A stretch of DNA of 33,119 nt. Source: Kitasatospora sp. Root107. GTDB lineage: Bacteria > Actinomycetota > Actinomycetes > Streptomycetales > Streptomycetaceae. The DNA is taken from positions 54,660 through 87,778 of the forward strand of contig NZ_LMCT01000030.1 of NCBI RefSeq assembly GCF_001424875.1, in the 5' to 3' direction. The position numbers and the translations under genes were made by a program. Below are positions 23,416 through 32,422 of the stretch, one piece after another (within the stretch, counting starts at the first letter, position 1; each line of letters opens with the position of its first letter). The notes beneath the pieces are model-generated. The model did no database searches. It worked only from the letters and a program-made list of their open reading frames with translations, and had not been told where the DNA came from.

Positions 23416-24618
23416 ATGCCCAGCGCGAGAGTCCTGATATCCGGTGCCGGAATCGCCGGCACGACGGTGGCGTACTGGCTGCACCGGCACGGCTTCGAGC
23501 CGACCGTGGTGGAGCGGGCGGCGGAGATCAGGAACGGTGGCTACAAGGTCGACATCCGCGGCGCCGCCCTGGACGTGGTCACCCGGATGGGGCTGCGGGA
23601 GACCATCGGCGCACACCGTACCGACGTGCGCACCGGCTCGATCGTCGATGCGGCCGGAAAGCGGGTGGCCGCGATGGACGGGGACACCTTCGGCGGCCGC
23701 CAGGCGCAGGACGCCGAACTGCTGCGCGGCGACCTCAACCGCATCCTGCACGAGTCGACGAAGGGCGAGGTGGAGTACCTCTTCGACGACTCCATCGCGG
23801 CCCTCGACGAGAGCGCCGACCACGTCACCGTCACCTTCGCGAGCGGACTGGTCCGGGAGTACGACCTGGTCATCGGTGCGGACGGTCTGCACTCCGTGAC
23901 CCGCGCGCTGGCCTTCGACCGGGACGAATCCCGGTTCATCCACGATCTCGGGTACTACATCGCCATCTTCGGCGTCCCGAACCACCTCGGCCTCGACCGC
24001 GAGGAACTCACCTACGTCGGCCCCGGCCGCACCGCCCTGACCTACAGCACGGCCCAGGAGACCGGCGCCAAGGCGATGTTCCTGTTCGCCTCCGAGCCGC
24101 TGGAGTACGACCGCCGCGACCGGGCCCGGCAGCAGGAACTGCTGGCAGCCGCGTACGCGGGCGAGGGCTGGGAGGTGCCCCGGCTGCTCGAAAGCATGGG
24201 CAGCGCACCGGATTTCTACTTCGACTCGCTCAGCCAGGTCCGGATGGACCGTTGGTCGACCGGCCGGGTGGTGCTGCTCGGGGACGCCGCCTACTGCGCC
24301 TCGCCCGCCTCCGGCCAGGGCACCAGCCTGGCGCTGACCGGCGGGTACGTGCTGGCGGGTGAACTCGCGGCGGCCGGCGGGGACTTCGCCGCCGGGCTGG
24401 CCGGGTACGAGCGGGAGCTGCGCCCCTTCGTGGCGGTGAACCAGAAGCTCGGCCCCGCCAACGTCAAGCGGATGGTGCTGCGCAGCGCGGGCCAGGTGCG
24501 GATGTCGATGGCGATGCTGAGGCTGCTCAACCGCCTGCCCGGCAAGAACCGGCTGATGGCCAAGGCGGTGGAGCCGATCCACAAGGCCGCCACCGCCATC
24601 GTGCTCAAGGACTACTGA
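23416..24618 (+). CDS. FAD-dependent monooxygenase (PHBH/TetX-like)
   Basis: A 400-aa group A flavoprotein monooxygenase. FAD-binding GAGIAG at the N-terminus, the VIGADGLHS (DG) motif and VVLLGDAAYCASP (GD) motif are all present. The NGGYKVDIRG region resembles TetX-like and related tailoring or resistance oxygenases. It should hydroxylate an aromatic or related substrate using NAD(P)H and O2. ATG 23416 is preceded by GAGGAGTG. It lies just beyond the broken EEP/HIT junction and its stop is 3 bp from that of the convergent channel gene. Whether it belongs to the Hpg pathway is unclear; I lean towards no. Confidence 0.85.
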   Translation: MPSARVLISGAGIAGTTVAYWLHRHGFEPTVVERAAEIRNGGYKVDIRGAALDVVTRMGLRETIGAHRTDVRTGSIVDAAGKRVAAMDGDTFGGRQAQDAELLRGDLNRILHESTKGEVEYLFDDSIAALDESADHVTVTFASGLVREYDLVIGADGLHSVTRALAFDRDESRFIHDLGYYIAIFGVPNHLGLDREELTYVGPGRTALTYSTAQETGAKAMFLFASEPLEYDRRDRARQQELLAAAYAGEGWEVPRLLESMGSAPDFYFDSLSQVRMDRWSTGRVVLLGDAAYCASPASGQGTSLALTGGYVLAGELAAAGGDFAAGLAGYERELRPFVAVNQKLGPANVKRMVLRSAGQVRMSMAMLRLLNRLPGKNRLMAKAVEPIHKAATAIVLKDY

Positions 24619-24621
24619 GGC

Positions 24622-25524
24622 TCAGCCCGAGTGGGCGTGGGAGGGCTCGGGGTGAGGAGCCCACAGGGGAGTGCCGAGCTGGCCCTCCATCTCGTCCAGG
24701 GCCTGCCGGACCGTGGTGATGCGCAGCCGCAGCTCGTCGGCGGGGTCCGTGACCTCGACCGCCGGACGGGCGGCTTCGGCCGCCTCGGCCGCCTCCATCG
24801 CGCGGGCCTCGTCCAGGGCGTTCAGCACCACCCCGATCAGCACGTTCACCAGGACGAAGGAGCCGAACAGCACGTAGGAGGCGTAGAACACGATGCTGAA
24901 CGGTGAGATCTCGAGCCCGGCCCGGACCGAGTCTCCCAGCCCGTCCAGCGTCATCAGCAGAAACAGCGTCAGCGCGGCCCGGCCGAGCGAGCCGTAGTGC
25001 TCCGGGTCGTACGGGGCGAAGCAGATCCAGCCGACCATCGAGTACACGTAGAGCACCAGCGCCCCGACCACCAGGAAGCTCGCCGTCCCGGGCAGGCTGC
25101 GGCCGACCGCGACCAGCAGCACGCGCAGCTGCGGCATGAAGCGGGCCGTGCGCAGCACCCGGGCCAGCCGGAGCAGCCGGAGCAGGGTGGTGTTCTCGCG
25201 CAGGAACGGGATGAACGCGGACGAGACCACCAACAGGTCGAAGATGTTCCAAGGGTCGCGGAAGAAGGCCCCCGGCCGGTCCAGGTGTGCGCCCAGCCGC
25301 ACCAGCATCTCCAGCGTGAAGACCACCAGGCAGGCGAACTCGGCCTCGTCGAGCGCCTGGCTGTACACGGTGGACAGCCCCGGGTAGGTCTCCACACCGA
25401 GCAGGACGGCGTTCAGCAGAATCACCGTGAGCACGGTGAACGCGAACACGGGTGCCTCGTTCACCGCACGGCAACGCACGGCCAGCCTGCCGACACCGGC
25501 CTGCACTGCGGTCAGCTCTGTCAT
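24622..25524 (-). CDS. Voltage-gated-type cation channel (six-TM ion transport protein)
   Basis: A 300-aa single-domain channel of the bacterial NaChBac-like family. Six hydrophobic segments are visible. S4 at about residues 113-137 has arginines every third residue (LLRLLRLARVLRTARF), and the pore loop is LLMTLDGLGDS (192-199), where NaChBac has TLESW. The filter residue is Asp instead of Glu, which may alter selectivity. S6 is followed by an acidic Ala/Glu-rich helix (DEARAMEAAEAAEAAR) and a coiled-coil-like tail, as in tetrameric bacterial channels. AGGGGAGAGCA precedes ATG 25524. Divergent from the MFS gene across the giant inverted repeat. Confidence 0.85.
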   Translation of the reverse strand: MTELTAVQAGVGRLAVRCRAVNEAPVFAFTVLTVILLNAVLLGVETYPGLSTVYSQALDEAEFACLVVFTLEMLVRLGAHLDRPGAFFRDPWNIFDLLVVSSAFIPFLRENTTLLRLLRLARVLRTARFMPQLRVLLVAVGRSLPGTASFLVVGALVLYVYSMVGWICFAPYDPEHYGSLGRAALTLFLLMTLDGLGDSVRAGLEISPFSIVFYASYVLFGSFVLVNVLIGVVLNALDEARAMEAAEAAEAARPAVEVTDPADELRLRITTVRQALDEMEGQLGTPLWAPHPEPSHAHSG

Positions 25525-25656
25525 TGCTCTCCCCTTGTACCGACCGCCGGGCGGGACGGTGATCGTTGTTCCGCTCGCCCAACGCCTGACTCCCCGTCCG
25601 GGCACGCAACCGCCCCAAACCTCACCCGAACGTGGACATTCGACCCATCGCGGGTA

Positions 25657-25869
25657 AGACCCTCCGGCAATTGGGGGGTGGGTGAAGGAGCGGCGGTGGG
25701 GTGCGTGGCTCGGCGGTGCCGAGGAGGGAGTAGATGCGGAGCATCGGCGACTGACGAGAAGCCGGCGAGGTCAGTCGCCGATGCTCCGCATCTACTCCCT
25801 CCTCGGCACCGCCGAGCCACGCACCCCACCGCCGCTCCTTCACCCACCCCCCCAATTGCCGGAGGGTCT
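25657..25869. repeat. Giant near-perfect inverted repeat (MITE-like or hairpin element)
   Basis: The left arm (25657-25754, 98 bases) and right arm (25771-25869, 99 bases) are reverse complements except for one base in a G/C run (6 G against 7 C), around a 16-base loop. The trimer TAA flanks both outer ends, as a small target duplication would. The outer ends resemble the hairpin at 21081-21116. It sits between the divergent channel and MFS genes, ending 66 bases before the MFS start. It encodes no protein and would form a ~98-bp RNA hairpin if transcribed. It may be a non-autonomous mobile element; the bases from 25525 to 25656 show nothing else I can assign. Confidence 0.9.
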
Positions 25870-25935
25870 AAGGTGCTCGCTTCGATGTTTCCGATCGCAG
25901 GTCGGGGGCGCGGGTGAGCGCGAAGGGTGTCGGGC

Positions 25936-27183
25936 ATGAGGAGCGGGCAGCGGCTGGGGCGGCAGTTCGGGTGGCTCTGGGGTGCGTACGGGACCAGTGC
26001 GCTCGGCACCTGGCTCGCCTTCGGCGCGTTCCCGCTGATCGCCATCCAGGTGCTGCACTCGGGACCGGCCGAGGTCGCCGCGCTCGCCGCCGTCGGAGCC
26101 GCGGTGGGCGCAGTCGTGGCGGTGCCGCTCGGCCCGTGGGTGGAGTTCCGCCGCAAGCGGCCGGTGCTGATCACGCTGGACCTGGTGCGGTTCGCGGCAC
26201 TGCTGACGATCCCCGTCGCGTTCGCGCTCGGCGTGCTGACCTTCCTTCAGCTCCTGGTGGTCTCGGTGGTCGTCGCGGCGGCCGACATCACCTTCCGCGC
26301 CGCCTCCGGCGCGTACCTGAAGATGCTGTTGCCGGCCGAGGACCTGCTCGTCGCCAACTCCCGGTTCGAGTCCACCTCCTGGACGACCACGATCATCGGT
26401 CCGCCGCTGGGCGGCGCCGCGATCGGCCTGCTCGGCCCGGTGGCGACGGTGGTGCTGGACGCGGTCAGCTACCTGCTCTCGGCCCTGGGCATCCGCGCGA
26501 CGGGCGGGTCCGAGCCGCCGCCCGAGCGCCGCGAGGCCGCGCGGATGCGGGCCGGGGACCTGCTCGACGGTTGGCGGTACATCCTCGCGGACGCGACGCT
26601 GCGTCCGCTGTTCTTCAACACCGCCCTGTTCAACGGCCTGGTGATGGCCGCCACGCCGCTGCTGGCCGTCCTGATGCTCGGCAACCTCGGCTTCGCACCG
26701 TGGCAGTACGGCCTCGCCTTCGCCGCGCCCTCGATCGGCGGACTGCTCGGTTCGCAGCTGGCCCGCCCCCTCGTCACCCGGTTCGGGCAGCACCGGGTCC
26801 TGGCCGGGGCCGGGACGTTGCGCGCGCTCTGGCCCGTCGGCCTGGCCTTCGTCGGGCCGGGCACCGGCGGGCTGCTGGTGGTGGTCGGCGTCGAGTTCGG
26901 GCTGATCTTCTGCTGCGGGGTCTTCAACCCCGTCTACGCCACCTACCGCCTGGAGCGCACCCCGGCCGACCGGGTCGCCCGCACGCTGTCGGCCTGGGCG
27001 GTGACGACCAAGGCCTCGACCGCGCTCCTGACGGCGGCCTGGGGCGTGCTCGGCACCCTGCTCGGCCCGCGTACGGCCATCGGCCTGGCCGGTGTGCTCC
27101 TGCTGGCGACGCCGCTGCTGCTGCTGCCGCGCCGCGCGGCAGCGTTCCGCCCCGAACCGGAGCCGGCGCCGAACCGCGCCTGA
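25936..27183 (+). CDS. MFS transporter
   Basis: A 415-aa MFS_3-type transporter with about 12 transmembrane segments. It opens with RQFGWLWGAYGTSALGTWLAFGAFPLI and has a basic EFRRKRP loop after helix 2. It is likely a drug or metabolite efflux pump, substrate unknown. I chose ATG 25936 (GAAGGG eight bases upstream) over GTG 25927. It starts 66 bases after the giant inverted repeat, which therefore lies in or over its promoter. A hairpin follows the stop. Confidence 0.85.
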   Translation: MRSGQRLGRQFGWLWGAYGTSALGTWLAFGAFPLIAIQVLHSGPAEVAALAAVGAAVGAVVAVPLGPWVEFRRKRPVLITLDLVRFAALLTIPVAFALGVLTFLQLLVVSVVVAAADITFRAASGAYLKMLLPAEDLLVANSRFESTSWTTTIIGPPLGGAAIGLLGPVATVVLDAVSYLLSALGIRATGGSEPPPERREAARMRAGDLLDGWRYILADATLRPLFFNTALFNGLVMAATPLLAVLMLGNLGFAPWQYGLAFAAPSIGGLLGSQLARPLVTRFGQHRVLAGAGTLRALWPVGLAFVGPGTGGLLVVVGVEFGLIFCCGVFNPVYATYRLERTPADRVARTLSAWAVTTKASTALLTAAWGVLGTLLGPRTAIGLAGVLLLATPLLLLPRRAAAFRPEPEPAPNRA

Positions 27184-27185
27184 CG

Positions 27186-27208
27186 GGCCGTCACGGTTGT
27201 GACAGGCC
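27186..27208 (+). terminator. Hairpin after MFS gene
   Basis: GTCAC and GTGAC pair around GGTT, extended by GGCC on both sides with a one-base bulge. It begins 3 bases after the MFS stop and is a plausible terminator, although it lacks a T run. Confidence 0.5.
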
Positions 27209-27269
27209 TGTTGCCGGGGATGTGGTCCGGGTCACTGCCGCCGTGATCCAGAACTGGTCGAATCGGTGG

Positions 27270-28163
27270 ATGCGTAGTTCCTTCTCTGCACTCCCCGTCG
27301 TCCTGGCCGGTGCCCTGCTGCTCGCCGGGTGCGGCTCGCAGGCGGCCGGCCCGGGGAGCAGGGGTGGGGCGCTGTCGCCTGAACCGTTGCCCGGCGCGTC
27401 CTCCTGCGGAGTCGTGCCGTCCGGGGGCTCGGCCGGTCCGGAGAAGGACGGTGTGAAGATCACCGCCGTCCGTGGCGCCTGCGCCGAATTCGAGGTCACC
27501 AACCGGGAGGCCGGGCCGCTCTCCTACTCGATCTCGCTGACGTTCATGGCGGCTTCCGGAGGAGCCTCGGTGACCGCGGAGGAGGCCGTTCTGTCGGTCG
27601 GTTCAGGGCAGACCGTGAAGCGCACGGTGGTCGGGCCGTTGGCGTTGGGCAGCGTCCCGGCAGGCGTGCGGATCGTCAAGGTGCGGAGCGTTCCGAGCGC
27701 CGAGGCGTCGGCCGAGACCGGGCCCTGTCCGCCGTCGGGAGTGCGGGTCTATGCGGACCAGGGGAATGCCGCGATGGGACTGCGCGCGGTGGGTCTGCAC
27801 CTGGAGAACTGCGGCACCGGCACCACCCGGCTCAACGGCTACCCGCAGCTCCAGATCCTGGACGAGGAGCACAAGGTGGTGGAGAGCGTGCAGGTGCTGC
27901 AGGGTGGCAGCGCCATCGCCACCGGCACGGGCGCCGACGGCCCGCCCGAGCCGCTGGCCCTGCAGCCCGGCGAGCGGGCCCAGGCCATTGTGGTGTGGCG
28001 CAACACGCTCGAAGCCGGGGTCGCCGACCCCGTGAACGCGCCGTACCTGCGGGTGCGGGCGCAGGCGGGCTCCGACCCGGTGATGGTGATCCCGGAGCTC
28101 GACCTGGGGACGACCGGGCGGCTCGGCGTCGGCGCCTGGCAGCGGGAGGACCGGAAGGGGTGA
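27270..28163 (+). CDS. DUF4232-type secreted lipoprotein
   Basis: A 297-aa protein starting MRSSFSALPVVLAGALLLAGCGSQ, with a lipobox (LLAGC) for signal peptidase II. It should therefore be anchored on the outer face of the membrane. After a Gly/Pro/Ser-rich linker it has beta-rich domains; the last ~150 aa fit the DUF4232 pattern of actinobacterial lipoproteins (LHLENCGTGTTRLNGYPQLQ, then ERAQAIVVWRN). Four Cys in the mature part could form disulfides. Function is unknown. The same frame is open back to 25914 through the MFS gene, which is a shadow; I chose ATG 27270 because it sets the signal peptide correctly. Confidence 0.78.
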   Translation: MRSSFSALPVVLAGALLLAGCGSQAAGPGSRGGALSPEPLPGASSCGVVPSGGSAGPEKDGVKITAVRGACAEFEVTNREAGPLSYSISLTFMAASGGASVTAEEAVLSVGSGQTVKRTVVGPLALGSVPAGVRIVKVRSVPSAEASAETGPCPPSGVRVYADQGNAAMGLRAVGLHLENCGTGTTRLNGYPQLQILDEEHKVVESVQVLQGGSAIATGTGADGPPEPLALQPGERAQAIVVWRNTLEAGVADPVNAPYLRVRAQAGSDPVMVIPELDLGTTGRLGVGAWQREDRKG

Positions 28164-28194
28164 GAGCCCCGGCGCGGTCGCACCGGGGCCCTCA
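28161..28194. terminator. Terminator between convergent lipoprotein and hydrolase genes
   Basis: TGAG-a-GCCCCGG pairs with CCGGGGC-c-CTCA around a 10-base loop, an 11-bp stem with one mismatch. It overlaps the lipoprotein stop codon and can serve both strands. Confidence 0.75.
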
Positions 28195-28215
28195 CTCGTC
28201 TGTGGGTCGGGGCAA

Positions 28216-30051
28216 CTAGCCCAGGGGGAGGTCGAGGTAGGAGGGGTCGGACGCCGGCGAGCTGATCGTCGTGGTGCTGCCGTCGACGGTGGCGTGCGAG
28301 TAGAGCTGGTCCATGCTGTTGATCACCAGGGCCAGGCGGTGGTCGGCGGGCACGTCGTAGGCGGCGGCCTGGAGGTCCCAGTCGACGGTGGTGTCCTGGT
28401 CCGGGGTGAGGTCGGTCAGGGTGTACGGCTCGTGCGCGATGATCCGGGCGGTGTCGTCCGGGCCGACGTCGAACAGGTAGGCGACCAGGGTGGTGGAGGC
28501 GGCGGTGCTGCGGACGGTCAGGCGCACCCGGGGAACGCCCCTGAGCCGTCGCGCGGTCTGCCCGTCCGAGCCGCCGGTCAGCGCCTCGGTGGCCCAGATC
28601 AGGAGGCTCGGCCGCTCGAACTTCGCGGTCTCGTAGACCTTCGGACTGCCGTTCCACTCGGCCTGGCCGGTGGTCAGGACCTCATCGACCGCGGTGGCCT
28701 CGGTCAGGCTCCCGGCAGTGAACTCCCGGGTCCAGGCGCTGTTCTGACCGAGCATCAGGGCGCCGTCCTGGTCACCCGGGGCGGCGTCGGCCAGGAACCA
28801 GCGCTCGACCTGGGTCGTCACCTCGTCCCAGCTCTGCCGCGACTCGCGTACGGCCGGCTCGGTGATCACGTTCTTCCCGGTGTCCGGGTCGGCCTCGGTC
28901 CGGTAGGTGAACATGACCTGGTTGTTGACCTCGGGCCAGTCGGGCACGTCGTTCGGGATGCCGCGCAGGTGGTGGTCCAGCCAGGCGAAGGCTTCGGCCA
29001 CCGGGGTGTTCGGGCCGCTGAACGGAATGGTCAGCCCGGCGCCCTCCGGTGCCGCGTGGTCACCGATCCACAGGTTCAGCCGCTTGGGCACGGTCAACTC
29101 GTTGAAGGTGTCCAGGACCTGGTTGACCGGGAAGAGGGTCTCGTGCCAGGTGTTGGAGAAGAAGGTCGGAATGCCGAGCCGGTTGGTCTCGGGGACGAAC
29201 CGCTCGGGGGCGCGCTTCTCGCCCCAGTCCCGTACGCGGTCAAGGTTCTGACCCAGGTCGAAGTCCCGCAGGATCTGCTGGGTCTCCTCGTCGAACTTGC
29301 GCTCCACCGGCCCGCCGGTGAAGTTGACCAGCGCGGCGACCGCCTTGAGGTGGCAGGTGTCGTTGTGCAGCAGGCTGGTGGCCAGGTTGCCCCAGGTGCT
29401 CAGCGCGACGACCGCCGAGACCCGCTCCTCGGGATCGCTCGCCGCGACCAGCTGGCTGATCCCGGACCCGTACGACTCGCCGAGGAACCCGATCGAGCTC
29501 GGCTGGAAGTACTGCTGCGCATAGGTGATGACCTCCCAGCCGTCGGCCCGGTCCAGGGGGCCGGCCACGTCGATGGTGCCGCCGGAGGTCCAGGGGCTGT
29601 CGAGGTAGCCGCCGCCGGGGAGCTTGGTGGTCAGGCCCATGCCGCGCGGGGTGTACGCCAGCACGTGGTAACCCCGGAGCGCGAGTTGGAGGTACGTGTA
29701 CTCGAACAGCACCCAGCCGAACGGCGTCCATCCGGAGGGGACGATGACCACCGGGCGCGGTTCGGAGGTGTTCAGCTTGATGGTGTGCGCCGAGAGCTCG
29801 ATACCGCCCGGAGCCGTGATCCGCGGGAAGCCGATGGTGGCCACCCGCCGCACGTCGGCGACCAACTGCTCGAGCTCGGGGGTGAGTACGCTCCGGGTGG
29901 CGGCGCCCTGCAAGGTGGCCACCAGCGCCTGGCCGACGTTGGCCGCGTCCGGGGCGACCGCTGTGCTCGACGCCCAGATACCGCCGTCCGCGATCTGTAC
30001 GAGCTGTGCGGCGGTGACCGTACTGGTCGAATCGTCCTGGGGTGCGTTCAT
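28216..30051 (-). CDS. CocE/NonD family (Xaa-Pro dipeptidyl-peptidase-like) hydrolase
   Basis: A 611-aa protein of the S15/CocE alpha/beta-hydrolase type. The nucleophile elbow GESYGSG lies in IGFLGESYGSG, an HETLFPVNQ segment follows, and the last ~200 aa form the jelly-roll domain of the X-Pro peptidase C-terminal family (e.g. RLALVINSMDQLYSH). No signal peptide is visible from the chosen start, so it is probably cytosolic. It should cleave esters, amides or Xaa-Pro peptides. ATG 30051 has AGGAGAGGAACAGACC upstream; an open extension to 30261 looks non-coding. The 258 bp between it and the LCP gene contain no other gene and should hold its promoter. Confidence 0.82.
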   Translation of the reverse strand: MNAPQDDSTSTVTAAQLVQIADGGIWASSTAVAPDAANVGQALVATLQGAATRSVLTPELEQLVADVRRVATIGFPRITAPGGIELSAHTIKLNTSEPRPVVIVPSGWTPFGWVLFEYTYLQLALRGYHVLAYTPRGMGLTTKLPGGGYLDSPWTSGGTIDVAGPLDRADGWEVITYAQQYFQPSSIGFLGESYGSGISQLVAASDPEERVSAVVALSTWGNLATSLLHNDTCHLKAVAALVNFTGGPVERKFDEETQQILRDFDLGQNLDRVRDWGEKRAPERFVPETNRLGIPTFFSNTWHETLFPVNQVLDTFNELTVPKRLNLWIGDHAAPEGAGLTIPFSGPNTPVAEAFAWLDHHLRGIPNDVPDWPEVNNQVMFTYRTEADPDTGKNVITEPAVRESRQSWDEVTTQVERWFLADAAPGDQDGALMLGQNSAWTREFTAGSLTEATAVDEVLTTGQAEWNGSPKVYETAKFERPSLLIWATEALTGGSDGQTARRLRGVPRVRLTVRSTAASTTLVAYLFDVGPDDTARIIAHEPYTLTDLTPDQDTTVDWDLQAAAYDVPADHRLALVINSMDQLYSHATVDGSTTTISSPASDPSYLDLPLG

Positions 30052-30309
30052 GGTCTGTTCCTCTCCTGCCGTTCGGACGTGCCGGAGCACGGCGTCACAT
30101 GCGTCAGGAGCCGGAGGCGTGTGGTGGGCCTCCGGCGTAACACGATCATGGGGTAGGTGAAATGGCCTACCAAGGGCCGCAGTTGGAACACACGGTCGCG
30201 GCTTGGTGGCTCTCCGTGACCATAGCACGATACTTCGTGTGCGGTTCGGAGCTTCTGACACCTGGCTTGACTTCGACGTCGGTGCGAGCCAATTCGCGAC
30301 GCGGACCGG

Positions 30310-31839
30310 CTACTTGACCTTGGTGCAGCCGGTCTCGTCCGCCTGGTGCACGGCAACCTCGGTGGGCAGGGCGGTGGGCACCGGTGCGGTCGGGGTGCCG
30401 GTGGCGGGCCGGTAGTCGGTGCCGAGGGTGACCACCACGCCGGTGCCGGTGCCGCCGGCCACGACGGCGGACTCGGACAGGCCGAGGGCCAGGGCGATGG
30501 CGAGGGCGGCGTTCTTCTGGTCGGCCCTCGGGTACTGGACGGTACTGGTGGTCACGTTCTTCGGCGCTCCGGTCCCGGGCTCGGCCTTGTACTTGAGCTT
30601 GGCCAGGGTCTCGGCCGTGCTGGTGGCCAGGCCTTTCTGGGCGGTGCTGTTGAGGACGGTGACGCTGACCGTGGCCGGATTCACCGGTGGTGCGGCCGGG
30701 GCGGGGGCAGCGGTCGGAGCGCTCGGCTGTCCGCCGCTGTGGTCCTCGCCGCCGTCGAGGGGCTTGTCCAGCCGGATCAGCGTGAAGAGATCTCTCGACT
30801 GGGGATCGACCAGCTTGTTCTTCTCGCGGAGCGTCGGGTCCCGGTCGTCGTGGGTGAACGCGGTGGGTGGTTGGACGAACTCGACCTCGGACGGCTTGAT
30901 GTTCTTGAGGTCGTCGGCCAGCGAGACCAGCTTGGTGGTGCCGGCGATGTTCTCGGAGACCGTGAGCGACTTGGTGGCGGCCTCGATCACCGAGAACGCC
31001 TTGGTCGGGTCGAGCAGGGTGCCCTTGTCCGTGAGCTTGCGCAGCAGGGAGGAGAGGTAGGCGCGTTGCATCGAGAACCGGCCGATTGCGGTGCCGTCCA
31101 GGACCTCGTAGCGGGTGCGGACGAACTGAAGGCCCTGTTCACCTGTCAGCTTGACCGGGCCGGCCGGAATGTCGAGGTGCGAGTTCTTGTCCGAGACCGG
31201 GGTGCACAGGTTGACCTCGACACCGTCGACGGCGTCGGTGAGGTCCTTCACGCCCTGGAAGTTCACCACCGCCCAGGCGTCGATCTTCAGGCCGGTCAGA
31301 TTTTGGACGGTGTCCTGGACGCAGCCGGGCCCGCCCCGGCCCATCGCCTCGTTGAGCGGCCGGTGGTTCACCGCCTGGGAGACCTTGCCGTCCTTGGAGG
31401 TGCACTTCGGTATGTCGATCAGGGAGTCCCGGGGCAGGTCGAGGGCGACCGCCGCGCGCTTGTCGGGGTAGACGTGCAGCACGATGTTGACGTCGTTGTT
31501 GCCGAGACCGGTGTTCTGCCGGTCGCCGTAGCCGCCGCCGAGGCCCTTCCGGCTGTCGGTGCCGATGATCAGGATGTTCATCGCCACCCGGCCCTTGGCA
31601 TCGGCCTGGCCGGGCGGTGGCGGGGCGTTGCCGGCGCCGAGCCGGTCCGACTGGATGTTGGAGTCCAGGTGCCGCAGGTAGAGGAAGGCGCCTCCGCAGC
31701 CCGCGACCACCAGTGAGCCGGCGGTCAGCAGGACCGGCACGACCCAGCGGGGGCGGGTCTTCTGCTGACGCCGGCCGTGCTTCCCGGCTGCCTGTCGGGC
31801 GGCCGCCCGTCCGCCGGGATTCGGCTCGTGGTTGGTCAT
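30310..31839 (-). CDS. LCP (LytR-CpsA-Psr) family wall glycopolymer transferase with LytR C-terminal domain
   Basis: A membrane-anchored protein of about 509 aa: a basic N-terminal tail, one transmembrane helix (VVPVLLTAGSLVVAGCGGAF), then the LCP catalytic domain and a C-terminal LytR_C domain (VSVTVLNSTAQKGLA). LCP hallmarks are NILIIGTDSR, the lipid phosphate-binding Arg in LDLPRDSLIDIP, and EQGLQFVRTRYE with GRFSMQRAYL. LCP enzymes attach teichoic-acid-like or other glycopolymers to peptidoglycan on the outer face of the membrane. ATG 31839 is my choice; ATG 31860 is also possible. A housekeeping-type gene outside the pathway. Confidence 0.88.
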   Translation of the reverse strand: MTNHEPNPGGRAAARQAAGKHGRRQQKTRPRWVVPVLLTAGSLVVAGCGGAFLYLRHLDSNIQSDRLGAGNAPPPPGQADAKGRVAMNILIIGTDSRKGLGGGYGDRQNTGLGNNDVNIVLHVYPDKRAAVALDLPRDSLIDIPKCTSKDGKVSQAVNHRPLNEAMGRGGPGCVQDTVQNLTGLKIDAWAVVNFQGVKDLTDAVDGVEVNLCTPVSDKNSHLDIPAGPVKLTGEQGLQFVRTRYEVLDGTAIGRFSMQRAYLSSLLRKLTDKGTLLDPTKAFSVIEAATKSLTVSENIAGTTKLVSLADDLKNIKPSEVEFVQPPTAFTHDDRDPTLREKNKLVDPQSRDLFTLIRLDKPLDGGEDHSGGQPSAPTAAPAPAAPPVNPATVSVTVLNSTAQKGLATSTAETLAKLKYKAEPGTGAPKNVTTSTVQYPRADQKNAALAIALALGLSESAVVAGGTGTGVVVTLGTDYRPATGTPTAPVPTALPTEVAVHQADETGCTKVK

Positions 31840-31961
31840 GGCGCGTCCCCCGGTCCTCATGGTCGGCCCCCCGTCGGGCACTTGTACGAACCTATCGGAG
31901 ATCACGGGCCGGGCTGGAATCTGTTACAGAATCAGAACGCTTCGGTGAACGGATGTTTGAG

Positions 31962-31990
31962 CGGCCGTCGGCTGCCTAGGCCGACGGCCG
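31962..31990 (-). terminator. Terminator after LppU-like gene
   Basis: An 11-bp perfect stem (CGGCCGTCGGC with GCCGACGGCCG) around a 7-base loop lies directly downstream of the LppU-like stop on the minus strand, before the LCP gene. Confidence 0.75.
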
Positions 31991-31996
31991 GTCGGG

Positions 31997-32422
31997 TCAG
32001 ACGTTGCCCGGCAGCTTGGGCGGCGCGATCTCGCCGAGGCAGAGGATGACGGTGCTGCTGGTCCGCTTCTCTGTGTAGGTGGCGACGAGTCCGGGCTCGG
32101 TGTCGCACTGCTTCTCGTTGCTGCCGTGGATCACCTTGAGGACCTTCAGGTCGGCGTCGCCGGCCGAGCAGTCGACGATCGTCACGTCGGGGTCGTCGTC
32201 GGGGCCCGCGCTGTGGACGCAGTCGCCGGCCTTCGCGGCCTTCGGGTCGTCCTTGTAGAAGTAGGCGGCGGCGGTCAGCGCGAGTGCCGCTCCGACGATG
32301 ATCACGAGTGCCGCCCGGAGGCCGGGGCCGAACCAGCGCCTGCGCGGTGCCGCGCTCTCGGCGGCCTCGGCGAACGGTTCGGCTTCGGTGGTGTCGGGGA
32401 GCTCGGGGGCGGGGCTGGCCAC
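31997..32422 (-). CDS. LppU/SCO3897-like membrane-anchored small protein
   Basis: A 141-aa protein with an acidic Pro-rich cytoplasmic tail, a basic stop (APRRRWF), one transmembrane helix (ALVIIVGAALALTAAAYFY) and a small extracytoplasmic domain. That domain has four Cys in the pattern AGDCV...TIVDCSAGDA...LKVLKV...QCD...ILCLG, typical of the actinobacterial LppU/SCO3897 family. Function is unknown. I start at GTG 32422, with GAGGA five bases upstream, rather than at the longer ATG 32488. It is upstream of the LCP gene on the same strand but separated from it by a terminator. Confidence 0.75.
   Translation of the reverse strand: MASPAPELPDTTEAEPFAEAAESAAPRRRWFGPGLRAALVIIVGAALALTAAAYFYKDDPKAAKAGDCVHSAGPDDDPDVTIVDCSAGDADLKVLKVIHGSNEKQCDTEPGLVATYTEKRTSSTVILCLGEIAPPKLPGNV

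Noticed and set aside
25657..25869. CRISPR array or attachment site
   Set aside because: Two arms in inverted orientation only, no spacers, no cas genes and no tRNA or integrase nearby.
25914..28163. One 749-codon plus-strand gene
   Set aside because: Its first part is a shadow of the MFS transporter; only the lipoprotein from 27270 onward is supported.
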